Assembly: GCF_009982895.1 (NCBI RefSeq)
Contig: NZ_WXZL01000023.1
Span: 1 to 56,731, forward strand
Direction of reading: 5' to 3'
DNA length: 56,731 bases
Source: Deinococcus alpinitundrae
GTDB lineage: Bacteria > Deinococcota > Deinococci > Deinococcales > Deinococcaceae
Shown: positions 41,841-52,379 of the stretch, piece by piece
Layout of the letters: every line of letters starts with the position of its first letter
How positions within the stretch are numbered: the stretch's first letter is position 1
Program-made: the position numbers and the translations under genes
Notes under the pieces: generated by a model
Database searches by the model: none
What the model was told of the DNA's origin: nothing
What the model saw: the letters and a program-made list of their open reading frames with translations, nothing else

Positions 41841-41901
41841 CGGCCCCAGCCTATCCCGGCTCCCTGAGGACAAAACAGGCGGCGCGGCCCACAATGCAAG
41901 C

Positions 41902-42153
41902 GTGACCTCCTCGCCCGAATCCGATTCACCCGCAGACCAGCTCGCCGTGCTGACGGCCCAGCTCACCGCCCAGCCGTACTGGACGGCCCTTGCCATGCAG
42001 GAACAGGGCAGCCGGTTCTTCCAGCATCTCGGCGCGGCCCTGGCGGCAGCCGACCCCGCCAACCGCCGCCGGATTTTTCAGACCTGGCCGGGCGAGTGCT
42101 GGGACTTTTATCAGCGTGGCCTAGTGCTTGAGCAAAATGCCGAGGACGCTTGA
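41902..42153 (+). CDS. small protein of unknown function
   Basis: This 83-residue acidic, helical protein (SRFFQHLGAALAAADPANRR, RIFQTWPGECWDFYQRG) starts with GTG at 41902, 6 nt after a CACAAT box, so the message is probably leaderless. There is no signal peptide. It diverges from the copper cluster and is followed by msrB. I recognise no family. The open frame runs back to 41701 through the palindrome, but the promoter box and composition favour 41902. Confidence 0.65.
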   Translation: MTSSPESDSPADQLAVLTAQLTAQPYWTALAMQEQGSRFFQHLGAALAAADPANRRRIFQTWPGECWDFYQRGLVLEQNAEDA

Positions 42154-42198
42154 GCCGGGCCTCACGGTGCTGCCAGGGCCGCGGCATTAAGCTGGGTC

Positions 42199-42681
42199 AT
42201 GACCACATCCGATCAACCGACTGCTGAAGCGACCAAGGCGGCCTTCAGCAAGCCCAGCGACGCCGAACTCAGAGCGCGCCTGACCGCCGAGCAGTACCAG
42301 GTGACCCAGCACGAGGGCACCGAGCGGCCCTTCACCGGCGAGTACTGGAACAACGACCAGCCGGGCATCTACGTGGACGTGGTGTCGGGCGAGGCCCTCT
42401 TCAGCTCGCTCGACAAGTACGATGCGGGCTGTGGCTGGCCCAGCTTCACCCGTCCGATTGCCGACGCTCAGATTCAGGAGCGTACCGACCGGCGGCATTT
42501 CATGACCCGTACCGAGGTCCGCTCCGGCGCGGCGGACTCGCACCTGGGTCACGTTTTCGACGACGGTCCGCGCGAGGCGGGTGGTCTGCGCTACTGCATC
42601 AACTCGGCGGCCCTGCGTTTCGTGCCGGCGACCGAGCTGAAAGCGCAGGGCTACGGCCAGTACAAAGCGTTGTTCGGGTAA
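42199..42681 (+). CDS. msrB: peptide-methionine (R)-S-oxide reductase
   Basis: MsrB repairs methionine-R-sulfoxide in oxidised proteins. The 160-residue protein has the catalytic Cys in RYCINSAAL (C133), [17 protein letters not shown], and [11 protein letters not shown]. The Cys pairs that hold zinc in many MsrB are missing, so this is the zinc-free form. A TAAGCT box ends 5 nt before the ATG. Its place beside a copper cluster is of interest because copper promotes Met oxidation, but the msrA partner is not here. Confidence 0.95.
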   Translation: MTTSDQPTAEATKAAFSKPSDAELRARLTAEQYQVTQHEGTERPFTGEYWNNDQPGIYVDVVSGEALFSSLDKYDAGCGWPSFTRPIADAQIQERTDRRHFMTRTEVRSGAADSHLGHVFDDGPREAGGLRYCINSAALRFVPATELKAQGYGQYKALFG

Positions 42682-42719
42682 GGCCAGCTTGACCCCGAAC
42701 CTGAAAGAATCGGGTTCAG

Positions 42720-43664
42720 ATGGTCTTCTCTTCGTCCAAATTCAGGAAGCTCAGCGGCCCCGTGCTTCTAGGCTTCTTGCTGGCGCTGGGGCTGGTCCTC
42801 GCCGCGCGTTCGTCGCCCATCCCGGTGGTGCTCGTCGCGCGGCTCAATTACAAGGTAGACGGCCTCAAGATCAACGGTCTGATCTGCCGCCCGGACACCC
42901 GCCTCAGCAGGCCGCTGCTCAATCTGGTGCACGGGGGGCTGGATTCGCCCATCGATGAGGCCCTCTGTCGGCGCTTCGCTCGACTCGGCTACGTGGTGGC
43001 GGCCAGCGCCCTGCGCGGCCAGGGCGGCAGCCAGGGCAGACCCGAGATCTGCGGCGGCGAGGTCAATGACGTGCGGGCGCTGGGCAGCCTGGCAAGGCAG
43101 CGCTTCCGGGCCGATCCCCGGCGGGTCGGGTATCTGGGGGTCAGTCTGGGCGGCTGCATCGCCCTCAAGGCGGCGGCGCTCAGCAGCGGTGTGCGGGCCG
43201 CCCTCACCCTGCTTTCGCCCACAGACTTTGCCGAGCAGCTCCGGCTCTTGTCGCACCGGCCTGGTGCGGTGGCCCGCTGGGAAGCGCTGCTGGGCGGGTC
43301 CGCCGCGCAGGTTCCCGCCGCCTACGCCGCCCGCAGGCCGCTGGACGCGCTGGCCCGCCTCAAGGCCCCGCTGCTGACGGTGGCCGCTGCCCGTGACCAG
43401 CTCATTGCGCTGCGGCAGAGTTGCGAGGCCGCCGATGTGCGCCGGGCGGCGGGCCACCGGGTCGTCGAGGTGCGGCTGACCATAAGCGGCTCACCCGGCA
43501 AGCTGAACCAGGGCTGTCCGAAGACGGCGGCCGTCGGTCAGTTGCCCAGCCTCCGAGGCCAGGACGTGCTACTGATCTATGAAAATCTGGATCATCTCAG
43601 CACACCGAACATGTGGCAGGCGGCGGAGGCGTATCTGGCAGCCAACCTCGCACCGCCGCGCTGA
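42720..43664 (+). CDS. alpha/beta hydrolase with an N-terminal anchor
   Basis: This 314-residue protein has a membrane segment at about 12-29 (LLGFLLALGLVLAARSS), so it is tethered or exported. The hydrolase domain has LVHGG, the nucleophile elbow GVSLGG (Ser at about 142) and a late His in ENLDHLSTP, so the triad is complete. It looks like the peptidase S9/dienelactone hydrolase side of the fold. The substrate is unknown. It lies 38 nt after msrB and converges with divIVA. Confidence 0.85.
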   Translation: MVFSSSKFRKLSGPVLLGFLLALGLVLAARSSPIPVVLVARLNYKVDGLKINGLICRPDTRLSRPLLNLVHGGLDSPIDEALCRRFARLGYVVAASALRGQGGSQGRPEICGGEVNDVRALGSLARQRFRADPRRVGYLGVSLGGCIALKAAALSSGVRAALTLLSPTDFAEQLRLLSHRPGAVARWEALLGGSAAQVPAAYAARRPLDALARLKAPLLTVAAARDQLIALRQSCEAADVRRAAGHRVVEVRLTISGSPGKLNQGCPKTAAVGQLPSLRGQDVLLIYENLDHLSTPNMWQAAEAYLAANLAPPR

Positions 43665-43682
43665 GGCTGAGTTCCCCACCGA

Positions 43683-44687
43683 TCAGGAAAAGCGCTGTTC
43701 CTCGATTTGCACCGCCGCCGCCTCGGGCGTGAGGGTCTCGTGGCTGAGCACCGTATCGGCGGCTTTGGCGCTGGGCGCAGCACTCCGGCTCAGCAGACTG
43801 CGCGGCTCGGGTGCGGACATATCACCGATCTGGCGATGCGGCAGTCCAACGGTGTCGGGCAGGAGGTGGGTGTTGGCGGCCTGGGCGAATGCCTGCGACA
43901 CCGCCCGGTACTGCGACATGAACTGGGCGTACTCGGCGTGCGCGGCACTCAGCCGCCCGCTGAGGTCGGCGTAGCGGGCGTTGAACTCGCGCTCCAGGGT
44001 GGCCGAGCGCTCGCGGGCGCGGTGCTCGAGTTCGTGCTCCTGGGCCTGATAGAGCGATTCGAGCTGGGCGCGGCGCACGCTGAAGGTGCTTTCCAGTTCG
44101 CGTAGCCTGGATTCGTGGCGCGCGAGCGCTTCCTGCTCTCGGTTCTTGGCGACGTCCTGAATCAGTGCGGCGCGGTGCTCGGCTTCCTGCAAGGTCAGCA
44201 TGGCTTCCTGGCGCGACTGCTCCTTGAGTTCGTGGCCGATGCGCTCGGCGGCCACCACCGTCCGGCGCAACTCGTCCTCGGCGTCCTTGTACTCATGCAC
44301 CTGGCGCTGCAATTCCTGGAGACGCTGGGTCAGCTGGGCACGCTCGCGCAGTCCCGCTTCCAGGGCCTGGGCCACCTCCGAGAGGTAAGCGCGCACCTCA
44401 CCCTGACGGTAGCCGCGCCAGCCAGCCGCGAAACTGCGGTGCTGCACGTCGAGCGGCGTGAGTGCCTGGCCCGGCGCAGTGTGTCCCGCGCCGAACTGTT
44501 CGGTGTTTTCCGGGGCACCGGGTTGTCCGAGAAAGGAACCGGGCATCGCCGCGCCAGCACTGGTTTGATTGAAATCGGCTGAACTGCTCCTGGCCGGGTT
44601 GGAAGAAGCCGAAGCGCCGTCAGCGCTGCTGCCCCCGCTGGACGAGTTCACAAGAGGAGAGCGCACCGAATTGGTCGAGTCATTCAC
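43683..44687 (-). CDS. divIVA: DivIVA-domain protein
   Basis: DivIVA sits at curved membranes at the septum or poles and guides division or growth. The 334-residue protein has an unusual N-terminal Ser/Gly/Ala-rich extension of about 75 residues, then the DivIVA membrane-binding core (ALTPLDVQHRSFAAGWRGYR and GEVRAYLSEV) and a long coiled coil (about 105-270) rich in Glu, Arg and Ala. The tail is disordered. The start overlaps the yggS stop by 4 nt, an arrangement common in division gene clusters. Confidence 0.9.
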   Translation of the reverse strand: MNDSTNSVRSPLVNSSSGGSSADGASASSNPARSSSADFNQTSAGAAMPGSFLGQPGAPENTEQFGAGHTAPGQALTPLDVQHRSFAAGWRGYRQGEVRAYLSEVAQALEAGLRERAQLTQRLQELQRQVHEYKDAEDELRRTVVAAERIGHELKEQSRQEAMLTLQEAEHRAALIQDVAKNREQEALARHESRLRELESTFSVRRAQLESLYQAQEHELEHRARERSATLEREFNARYADLSGRLSAAHAEYAQFMSQYRAVSQAFAQAANTHLLPDTVGLPHRQIGDMSAPEPRSLLSRSAAPSAKAADTVLSHETLTPEAAAVQIEEQRFS

Positions 44688-45355
44688 GTAAACAGCCGCC
44701 TTCCGATCCGCACCAGCGTCGCGCCCTGCTGAATGGCGGGAATAAAGTCGTCACTCATGCCCATGCTGAGTTCGCTCAGGTTCAGGTCGGCAGCGCACCT
44801 GGCCGCTTGTCCGAAGACCTGCCGGGCTGCCTCGGGGTCGCCGTAAGGGGCCATCACCATCAGCCCGCGCACTTCCAGACCGCTCTGCACCGCTTCATGG
44901 TACAGCGCGGCGGCGTCTTCCGGGGCCACCCCGTGCTTCTGGGCCTCGCCGTTGTGCAGCTGAATCAGCACGGCGGGCGCATGGCCCCAGCCCTCGGCTG
45001 CCTGGGCGATGGCCTGCACCTGCCAGGCGGCTTCCAAAGTGTGAATCAAACTGACCGGCTCCAGATACTTGATCTTGTTGCGCTGCAAGGGACCGATAAA
45101 GTGCCACTCGGTGGGCAAGAAGCGCTCCTGCCAGCCGCGCTCACGGGCTTCTTTGACCTTGTCTCGCAGCTCCTGGCCCCGGTTCTCGGCCAGCATCACC
45201 GGCGCGGCCAGGGTGCTGGAGCCAGCGAGAATCTGGGTTTCAATGGCGTCCAGACTCTGTCCCTTGCTCACCACCACCAGCCGCACACTGCCTTCCGGAC
45301 GGCCCGACTCGGCCTGGGCGGCCTGCAACTCCGATAAGACTTGGTTCAGGGTCAT
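44684..45355 (-). CDS. yggS: YggS/PROSC pyridoxal-phosphate homeostasis protein
   Basis: This 223-residue single-barrel protein binds pyridoxal 5'-phosphate and keeps its level balanced; it is not a known enzyme. The PLP Lys is K31 in VVVSKGQ. Other motifs are ENRGQELRDK, WHFIGPLQRNK and ELSMGMSDDF, with TLVRIGRRLF at the end. It often lies near division genes, as here, beside divIVA. A TAGAGT box is 8 nt before the ATG at 45355; the longer open frame up to 45511 is rejected. Confidence 0.94.
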   Translation of the reverse strand: MTLNQVLSELQAAQAESGRPEGSVRLVVVSKGQSLDAIETQILAGSSTLAAPVMLAENRGQELRDKVKEARERGWQERFLPTEWHFIGPLQRNKIKYLEPVSLIHTLEAAWQVQAIAQAAEGWGHAPAVLIQLHNGEAQKHGVAPEDAAALYHEAVQSGLEVRGLMVMAPYGDPEAARQVFGQAARCAADLNLSELSMGMSDDFIPAIQQGATLVRIGRRLFT

Positions 45356-45772
45356 CTGCCCATACTCTAGAGCGTTTGTCCATTCGCTTGCCCGGGCACG
45401 GCGGTACCTGTCGAGGGCCTGCCCGCTCGCACCCTCTCTCGCACGAGGATCGAGGTCCCCCTTCCTGAGCACCTTTCGGCGGCCTGGCCGCAAAGCGGTT
45501 AAAAAACTCACCCGCTGTTGGCTATGCTTGCGGTGCGCCGCGCCGCTTGGTTCTGGGCCGCCGCTGCCCGGCCCACTGTGGCCCGGTTTCGCTCCGCGCC
45601 TGCCCGGCTGGTTTCACGGTTCTCAGGAATGTCCTGCACAATGTGACACAGCGTCTTTTCAAGCGTCGTCCTCCAACCTGCTTCTCGTTCTCGCCCCGGT
45701 CAGTGACGGCCTCTTTGCTCCATTGCCCCTGACCGCTTTTGTCCGCCGCCGGTTTACCCAGGAGACACTTCG
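45356..45772. other. intergenic region before bamA
   Basis: This 417-nt stretch holds no gene I can support; the frames in it have poor codon use and no family match. It must contain the divergent promoters for yggS and bamA. A TATGCT near 45521 could be a -10 box, which would give bamA a leader of about 240 nt. The GGAG just before the bamA ATG is a normal ribosome binding site. The long leader could carry control, but I see no strong hairpin in it. Confidence 0.5.
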
Positions 45773-48379
45773 ATGAAACACCCGCTCACCCTGGCCCTTT
45801 CGCTGGCGCTCGCTGCCCCGCTGGCCGCTGCCCAGACCACCGCTCCCGCGCCCACTGCGCCCGCGTCGCCTGCGCCCACCACCGCTCCCCAGACGGCCAC
45901 CCTCGGCGACGTGGTGGTCACGGGCGCGCCGGATCTGCTCGGCAACTTCCTCAAGGCCAGCTTGACGGTGCAGCCCGGCGCGGCGCTCTCCGGCCTGAAC
46001 CTGCGCCAGATCGAGCAGGAAACGCTGGCCACCGGCTACTTCAGCAGTGCAGTCGCCTCGCTCGGCACCCAGAACGGCCAGAACGTGCTGACCCTGGCGG
46101 TCAAGGCCAACCCGGTGATCAGCGCGGTGGAAGTCAGCGGCCTGAGCTACTTTCCGGCAGACACATACAAAGCCCGCATTGCCGATCTGCTCAACATCGC
46201 GCCCGGCGCGACCCTCAACACCGACCGCATCGAGCAGAGTAAAGAGTTGCTGGCCCAGAACTTTCGCGGCGAGGGCTACCCGTTCGCGCCGAACATCAGC
46301 ACCCAGACCAAGGCCGCCGCTGACGGGAGCGTGACGCTGACTTATGTGGTCGACGAAACCGCGCCGATCAGCCGGGTGGAAGTCGAGGGCAACACCCGCC
46401 TGCCGCGCGACGCCGTGGTCAACGCCTTCAAGCCGCTCTACGACGCCAAGAAGTTCACCCCTGACGAGTACTTCAAGGCGGCCCAACAGATCGCCCAGGC
46501 GTACCAGGCGGCGGGCTTCTTGCAAAGCGGCGTGGACGTGACCGGCACCACCCTGGAAGACGGCGTGCTGAAAGTTCGGCTGGCCGAGGGCGTGGTGAGT
46601 AGCGTGGACACCAGCAACCTGGGTGCGGCGGTAAGCGCGGCGGGTCTGAGTACCCAGATCGGGCAACCGCTGACCCTCGCCAACCTCGAAGCCGATACCC
46701 GTACGCTGGCCAACCAGACCGGCAAGTCGGTGGGCTTTGCCCTGCAACCTGATCCTCAGAACCCGGCCAAGGTCACGGTGCTGTTCGGCGACGCCCAGAC
46801 CGCCACCGGCCCGGTCAAAGAAATCCGCTTCACCGGCAACACCAAACTCACGAGCGCCGAGCTGACGGCGGCCCTCAAGGTCAAGGTCGGCGACGTGTAT
46901 TCCAAGCAGCTCGCCGAGAGCAGCTTCTTCTCGCTGCGCGACGCTTACCGGGCCAAGGGCTACGAGGTGTCCACCCGCGACCCGATCACCTTCGATCAGG
47001 GCGTGCTGACCTACACCCTGCGCGAGGCCAGCCTCGCCAAGTTTGAACTCAACTGGGCAGGTACCCACCGCACCAAGGACCGGGTCATTCTGCGCGAGTT
47101 GCAAGACCTGAGGGGCGTGGTCACCGACGCCAGCGTGCGCGACGGCCTGGACCGCATCACCCGGCTGGGCATCGTCAAGGTGGCCAACCTGACCACCCGC
47201 TCGGACGATCCCAAGAACCCCGAGGCGTTGACCTATGTGATCAGCCTCACCGAGCAGAGCAGCACCCGTAGCATTCCGCTGGGCATCACCTACGACACCG
47301 CCAGCGGATTTCAGGGCAGCATCGGCGTGAGCAACAACAACGTCTTCGGCCTGGGCCACACCCTCGACGCTTCGGTGACGGCCCAGCCCACCGATTCGGG
47401 GCAGTTTCTGGGCGGCGGCGTGTCGTACACCATTCCCTGGCTCGACATCGATTTCGCCGACTTCCGCAAGACCCGCACCAGCCTGTCGCTGAGCCTGAGC
47501 AGCAATCTCTCGCCCAACAACGTCATCCTGAACACCGACAGCAGCGTCACCGGGCGGCAGTTTACCCAGCGCTCCAGCGGCTTCAGCGTGCGGGTGGGCC
47601 GCAGCCTGGGCCAGTACCTGACCGGCAGCTTCGGGGTGGGCACCAGCTACGACGTGAGTTACCTCGAAAAGGTGACGGCAGCTGACCAGACCGCCGCCGA
47701 CACGGCAGGCACGACCCTGCTCGACGACGACACGGCCCGCGCCCTGCTGCCGCAAAACGGCGTGGTGACCCGCCTCAGCCCGGCGCTGACCTACGACTCG
47801 AGCAACAGCAGCGACTTCCCGACCCAGGGCATTCGCGCCAACCTCTCGCCGTCGTACAACTTCGGCTCGGCGGGCAGCACCAGCCTGGGCTGGTTCCGGC
47901 TGGAAGGCGGGGCCAGCACCTACTTCGGCTTCGGCAAATCGCTCGACAAGGGCTTTAACCAGCAGACCAAACAGCAGGTCTTCGCGGTGCGGGCCAATGC
48001 GGGGACCCTGACCGGCACTTACCCCAGCGGCAGTCTGTTTACCATCGGCGGGGCCAGCATCGTCAGCGCCTACGAGTTGCGCGGCGTGCCGAGCGGCACC
48101 CTGAAGGGTAGCAGCTACATTACCGGCAGTGCCGAGTACCGCTACGACTTCGGGGTCAGCAACTCGGTGGCACAGGGCCTCTACGGCATCGCCTTCGTGG
48201 ACGCGGGCACCGCTTTTGCCGCAGATGGGACCCAGACCAGCGACTATGGCCTGGGCCTGGGCGTGCAGCTCAATCTCGGCGTGGGCGGCGCGCTGTTGCC
48301 CGCACTGCGCTTCGACTACGGCTTCTCGCCGAGCAACAACAGCTCCAAGTTCACCTTCCGCATCGGGCCGGTGTTCTGA
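45773..48379 (+). CDS. bamA: Omp85 outer membrane protein, BamA type
   Basis: This 868-residue protein puts beta-barrel proteins in the outer membrane. A signal peptide ends near AAA-Q (residue 20) and is followed by a short Ala/Pro/Thr linker. There are about five POTRA domains (about 45-500) with repeats such as SAVEVSGLSYFPADTY, SRVEVEGNTRLPRDAV and KEIRFTGNTKLTSAEL. The C-terminal barrel (about 510-868) ends in F (RIGPVF), with the lid-loop-type segments and the family VRGY-like motif as YELRGVP. It shows a two-membrane cell wall, as in Deinococcus. Confidence 0.93.
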   Translation: MKHPLTLALSLALAAPLAAAQTTAPAPTAPASPAPTTAPQTATLGDVVVTGAPDLLGNFLKASLTVQPGAALSGLNLRQIEQETLATGYFSSAVASLGTQNGQNVLTLAVKANPVISAVEVSGLSYFPADTYKARIADLLNIAPGATLNTDRIEQSKELLAQNFRGEGYPFAPNISTQTKAAADGSVTLTYVVDETAPISRVEVEGNTRLPRDAVVNAFKPLYDAKKFTPDEYFKAAQQIAQAYQAAGFLQSGVDVTGTTLEDGVLKVRLAEGVVSSVDTSNLGAAVSAAGLSTQIGQPLTLANLEADTRTLANQTGKSVGFALQPDPQNPAKVTVLFGDAQTATGPVKEIRFTGNTKLTSAELTAALKVKVGDVYSKQLAESSFFSLRDAYRAKGYEVSTRDPITFDQGVLTYTLREASLAKFELNWAGTHRTKDRVILRELQDLRGVVTDASVRDGLDRITRLGIVKVANLTTRSDDPKNPEALTYVISLTEQSSTRSIPLGITYDTASGFQGSIGVSNNNVFGLGHTLDASVTAQPTDSGQFLGGGVSYTIPWLDIDFADFRKTRTSLSLSLSSNLSPNNVILNTDSSVTGRQFTQRSSGFSVRVGRSLGQYLTGSFGVGTSYDVSYLEKVTAADQTAADTAGTTLLDDDTARALLPQNGVVTRLSPALTYDSSNSSDFPTQGIRANLSPSYNFGSAGSTSLGWFRLEGGASTYFGFGKSLDKGFNQQTKQQVFAVRANAGTLTGTYPSGSLFTIGGASIVSAYELRGVPSGTLKGSSYITGSAEYRYDFGVSNSVAQGLYGIAFVDAGTAFAADGTQTSDYGLGLGVQLNLGVGGALLPALRFDYGFSPSNNSSKFTFRIGPVF

Positions 48380-48459
48380 GCCGCTGAACAACCGGGGGTC
48401 TGGGTCCGTTGCGGCCCAGGCCCCGCTTCATTGGGGCCGCAAGCGGGTGAAGTCGCCGG

Positions 48460-48627
48460 TTACCAGGGGCGCTCGCCTTTCGACTGATGCGCGCCCAGGG
48501 TTCGGGCGGTGTCTTCCTGCGCCTGCCGCTGCGCTTGCTCCAGCGACTTGCCTAATCCCGACATCCGGCCCCACACGAACAGACCGATCGCCACCACCGC
48601 AGCCAGTATGAGCCAGAGCCATTCCAT
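48460..48627 (-). CDS. small single-span membrane protein
   Basis: This 55-residue protein has one membrane segment at the start (WLWLILAAVVAIGLFVWG) and then a basic, Gln-rich tail (EQAQRQAQEDTARTLG). I prefer the ATG at 48627 because the membrane segment begins just there; an ATG at 48678 is in frame. I recognise no family. It lies between bamA, which is convergent, and another small frame. Confidence 0.55.
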   Translation of the reverse strand: MEWLWLILAAVVAIGLFVWGRMSGLGKSLEQAQRQAQEDTARTLGAHQSKGERPW

Positions 48628-48685
48628 ACTGCTCAGTACGCGGGCAAGCGGCTCAAGGTTGCTCAGCCCGCGCGGCAAACCCAGG

Positions 48686-48838
48686 TCAGCGGCTTGCCGC
48701 CTTGCTTTTTTGGCGCTTGGCCGCAGGCTGCCCGCGTTCCCTTTTTGAGTTGCCCGTCCACAGGCGGCCTCCCGCCTCCATCAGCCAGTCACCGAAGACG
48801 CCGAACCCCAGTTCCCAGAGCCAGGTATGCATACCCAT
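48686..48838 (-). CDS. small basic protein, doubtful
   Basis: This frame encodes about 50 residues from an ATG at 48838 (GMHTWLWELGFGVFGDWLME, then a Lys/Arg-rich tail). It could start as far up as 48910. Its Trp-rich first half and basic end resemble a real small peptide, but there is no family match and no clear promoter. It ends 59 nt before the start of the small membrane protein and follows trmFO on the same strand. Confidence 0.4.
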   Translation of the reverse strand: MGMHTWLWELGFGVFGDWLMEAGGRLWTGNSKRERGQPAAKRQKSKAASR

Positions 48839-48914
48839 CAGTACGAGCGGGCAAGCTGGAAGTTGCGCCACCTGCCGGTGTGGTTCAACTTCCGACTTTT
48901 TCCGGCGCACCAGT

Positions 48915-50312
<1,398 letters not shown>

Positions 50313-50331
50313 CCGGGTAGTCTAGAGCATG

Positions 50332-50361
50332 GGTCATAAAAATCTGTCTCTTTTTATGACC
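50332..50361. repeat. AT-rich inverted repeat
   Basis: GGTCATAAAAA and its exact complement TTTTTATGACC are separated by 8 nt, just upstream of the trmFO promoter box. It is the most AT-rich spot near there. It could act as a protein site or a bidirectional terminator-like stem. Confidence 0.55.
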
Positions 50362-50591
50362 GAGCGAACTTGCCAGGCGGTGAAGCAGAGCGGGTAGAAG
50401 CGGTCCAGTTCCATCGCCCGTTCACGACGAAGGTGCCGCTGTGGCCTGACAGTGGTGTGAATGGGTTGCATCTCCCTGCCCACGGACCGAAAAAATGCTC
50501 CAGTGGCTTAGCGCGGCGAAGCGCTTTTGACGCCAATTTGACGTCGTGCCGGGTAGAGTACGCGGACATTCGAGCTTCGAAAGGAAACCCC

Positions 50592-51431
50592 ATGACCCAG
50601 CCCGCCGAAGCCGCCCTTCACGCCGCCCAGATGTACGAACACTTCATGGTGCCGCTGATGTTCGCGCCCTGGGCGACGGTGCTGCTGGAGTTTGCCGGTG
50701 TGCAGGCAGGCGAGCGGGTGCTGGACGTGGCCTGCGGTACCGGCAGTGTGGCGCGGCAGGCGGCCGTGCGGGTGGGGCCGGGCGGCGCGGTCAGCGCCCT
50801 CGACATCAGCCCGGCGATGCTGGCTGTGGCCCGACAGAGCGCCGCGCCGGACGCACCCGCCATCGACTGGCAGCAGGGCAGCGCCCAGGAATTGCCATTC
50901 GCGGACGCGACGTTCGCGGCGGTGCTGTGCCAGCAAGGGATGCAGTTCTTTCCCAGTCCGGTGGGCGCGCTGCGCGAGATGCGCCGGGTGCTGCGGGTGG
51001 GCGGACGTGCCGCGCTGCTGGTCAATCAGCCTCTGGAGCGCAACCCGCTCTATCAGCGGCTGAGTCAGGCCGGGCAGAAACGAACCGGCGTGGAGCTGTT
51101 CGCGGCAGCCTTCGCCCTGAGTGATCCGGACCGATTGGAACTGCTGCTGACCACCGCCGGGTTCGTGGACATCGAAGTCAGCTCCCAGTCGCGCCCGGTA
51201 CGCTACGCCGAGCCGCAGCGCTTCATCGCGTCCATCTTGCAGGGTGCAGCCGCCGCCGTTCCCGCGCTGGCGGCCATGAGCGAGGCGCAGCGCCTTCACC
51301 TGACCGATCAGTTCCAGGGCGATCTGGCCGACTGGCTCTCGGACCAGACCGAGGGCGGCGAACTCGTCACTGAGATGGCCGTGCATCTGGCGCGGGGTCG
51401 CCGCCCGGATGAGGTGACGGCGGCAGGCTAG
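50592..51431 (+). CDS. class I SAM-dependent methyltransferase
   Basis: This 279-residue protein has the SAM site VLDVACGTGS at 43-52, LDISPAML at about 75-82, a motif IV region QQGMQFFPSP, and RRVLRVGGRAALLV as motif VI. It resembles UbiE/type 11 small-molecule methyltransferases, but the substrate is not known. AAGGAAA lies 6 nt before the ATG at 50592, which is preferred to an open frame back to 50370. The region of about 280 nt before it has the inverted repeat at 50332-50361 and no other gene. Confidence 0.88.
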   Translation: MTQPAEAALHAAQMYEHFMVPLMFAPWATVLLEFAGVQAGERVLDVACGTGSVARQAAVRVGPGGAVSALDISPAMLAVARQSAAPDAPAIDWQQGSAQELPFADATFAAVLCQQGMQFFPSPVGALREMRRVLRVGGRAALLVNQPLERNPLYQRLSQAGQKRTGVELFAAAFALSDPDRLELLLTTAGFVDIEVSSQSRPVRYAEPQRFIASILQGAAAAVPALAAMSEAQRLHLTDQFQGDLADWLSDQTEGGELVTEMAVHLARGRRPDEVTAAG

Positions 51432-51440
51432 GCTGGGGTC

Positions 51441-52250
51441 ATGCCTCTTCGCCTTATCGCCACCGACCTTGACGGCACCCTCCTGCGCAGCGATCTGAGC
51501 GTCAGCCCACGCACCCGCCGGGCGCTCGACGCGGCGAGGGCGGCAGGCCTCCAGGTGGTGCCGGTGACGGCCCGGCAGCCACACGGCGTGCGGATGATCG
51601 CCGAGGCGGCCGGATTTACCGAATACGCGCTGTGCAGCAACGGCGCTCACGGCGTTCACCTGGGCACCGGCGAGACCTTGTTCGAGGTTCACGTGACAGA
51701 GGCCGCCCAGCGGTCTATCGCTCAGGCCCTCTCGGCGCGGGTGCCGGGTGTGCTGTTTGTCAGCGTGCGAGACGGCGGTCAGGTGTTCGTGGCCCAGCAG
51801 GGTTACGCCGAGATCGCCCATTTCGAGGACCACAAGCGCTGGCCCCACGAGATGGGCGCAGCCACGCTGGAAGCGGTGCTGGCCGCGCCCAGCCTCAAGT
51901 TCATCGTGCGCCACCCCATCCTGACGCCGCGCGAACTGCTGCCCGAACTCAGCGCCCTGAAGCTGCCCGGCTTCGCCGTGACCCACAGCGGCGCGCCGTT
52001 TCTGGAAGTGCTGGCCGAGGGGGTGAGTAAAGCCTGGGGCCTGGCGAAACTGTGCGCGCTTCTGGACATTGATCGCTCTGAAGTGCTGGCCTTCGGGGAC
52101 GCGCCCAACGATGCCGAGATGCTGGCCTGGGCGGGGCGCGGCGTGGCGATGGGCAACGCCGACGAAGACACGCGGGAAGTCGCCGATGAGATGACCCTCA
52201 CCAACGACGAGGACGGGGTCGCCGACGTGCTGGAGCGGCTGGTCAATTGA
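51441..52250 (+). CDS. Cof-type HAD phosphatase
   Basis: This 269-residue protein is a HAD-superfamily hydrolase of the Cof/IIB type. Motif I is ATDLDGTLL (residues 7-15, both Asp present), motif II VVPVTAR, motif III with Lys in GVSKAWGL and motif IV FGDAPNDAEML. The cap domain (about 85-185) sets the substrate, probably a sugar phosphate, FMN or nucleotide. A TAGGCT box ends 6 nt before the ATG, so a leaderless message is likely. It starts 9 nt after the methyltransferase stop. Confidence 0.93.
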   Translation: MPLRLIATDLDGTLLRSDLSVSPRTRRALDAARAAGLQVVPVTARQPHGVRMIAEAAGFTEYALCSNGAHGVHLGTGETLFEVHVTEAAQRSIAQALSARVPGVLFVSVRDGGQVFVAQQGYAEIAHFEDHKRWPHEMGAATLEAVLAAPSLKFIVRHPILTPRELLPELSALKLPGFAVTHSGAPFLEVLAEGVSKAWGLAKLCALLDIDRSEVLAFGDAPNDAEMLAWAGRGVAMGNADEDTREVADEMTLTNDEDGVADVLERLVN

Positions 52251-52379
52251 GTGGGCGCTTGCTCGGTCAGAAACGCAGCCTTGAGCGTTCGTTTACGCAG
52301 CGGGTCAACGGTGCTGCGGCGCAGAGCAATCGTCACCCATCTGACCACTGGACGGTTTGGCTGCGACTTACGCTGGAGC

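Noticed and set aside
41701..41901. Plus-strand frame through the palindrome, in frame with the 83-residue gene
   Set aside because: It reads a mirror of the minus-strand Met-rich peptide because of the palindrome; the promoter box before 41902 gives a better start.
45547..45732. Short plus-strand frame before bamA
   Set aside because: Cys- and Pro-rich without family match or ribosome binding site; treated as leader DNA.
50332..50361. AT-rich inverted repeat as a DdrO site or IS end
   Set aside because: It does not match the DdrO consensus, and there is no transposase or target repeat nearby; kept only as a repeat.
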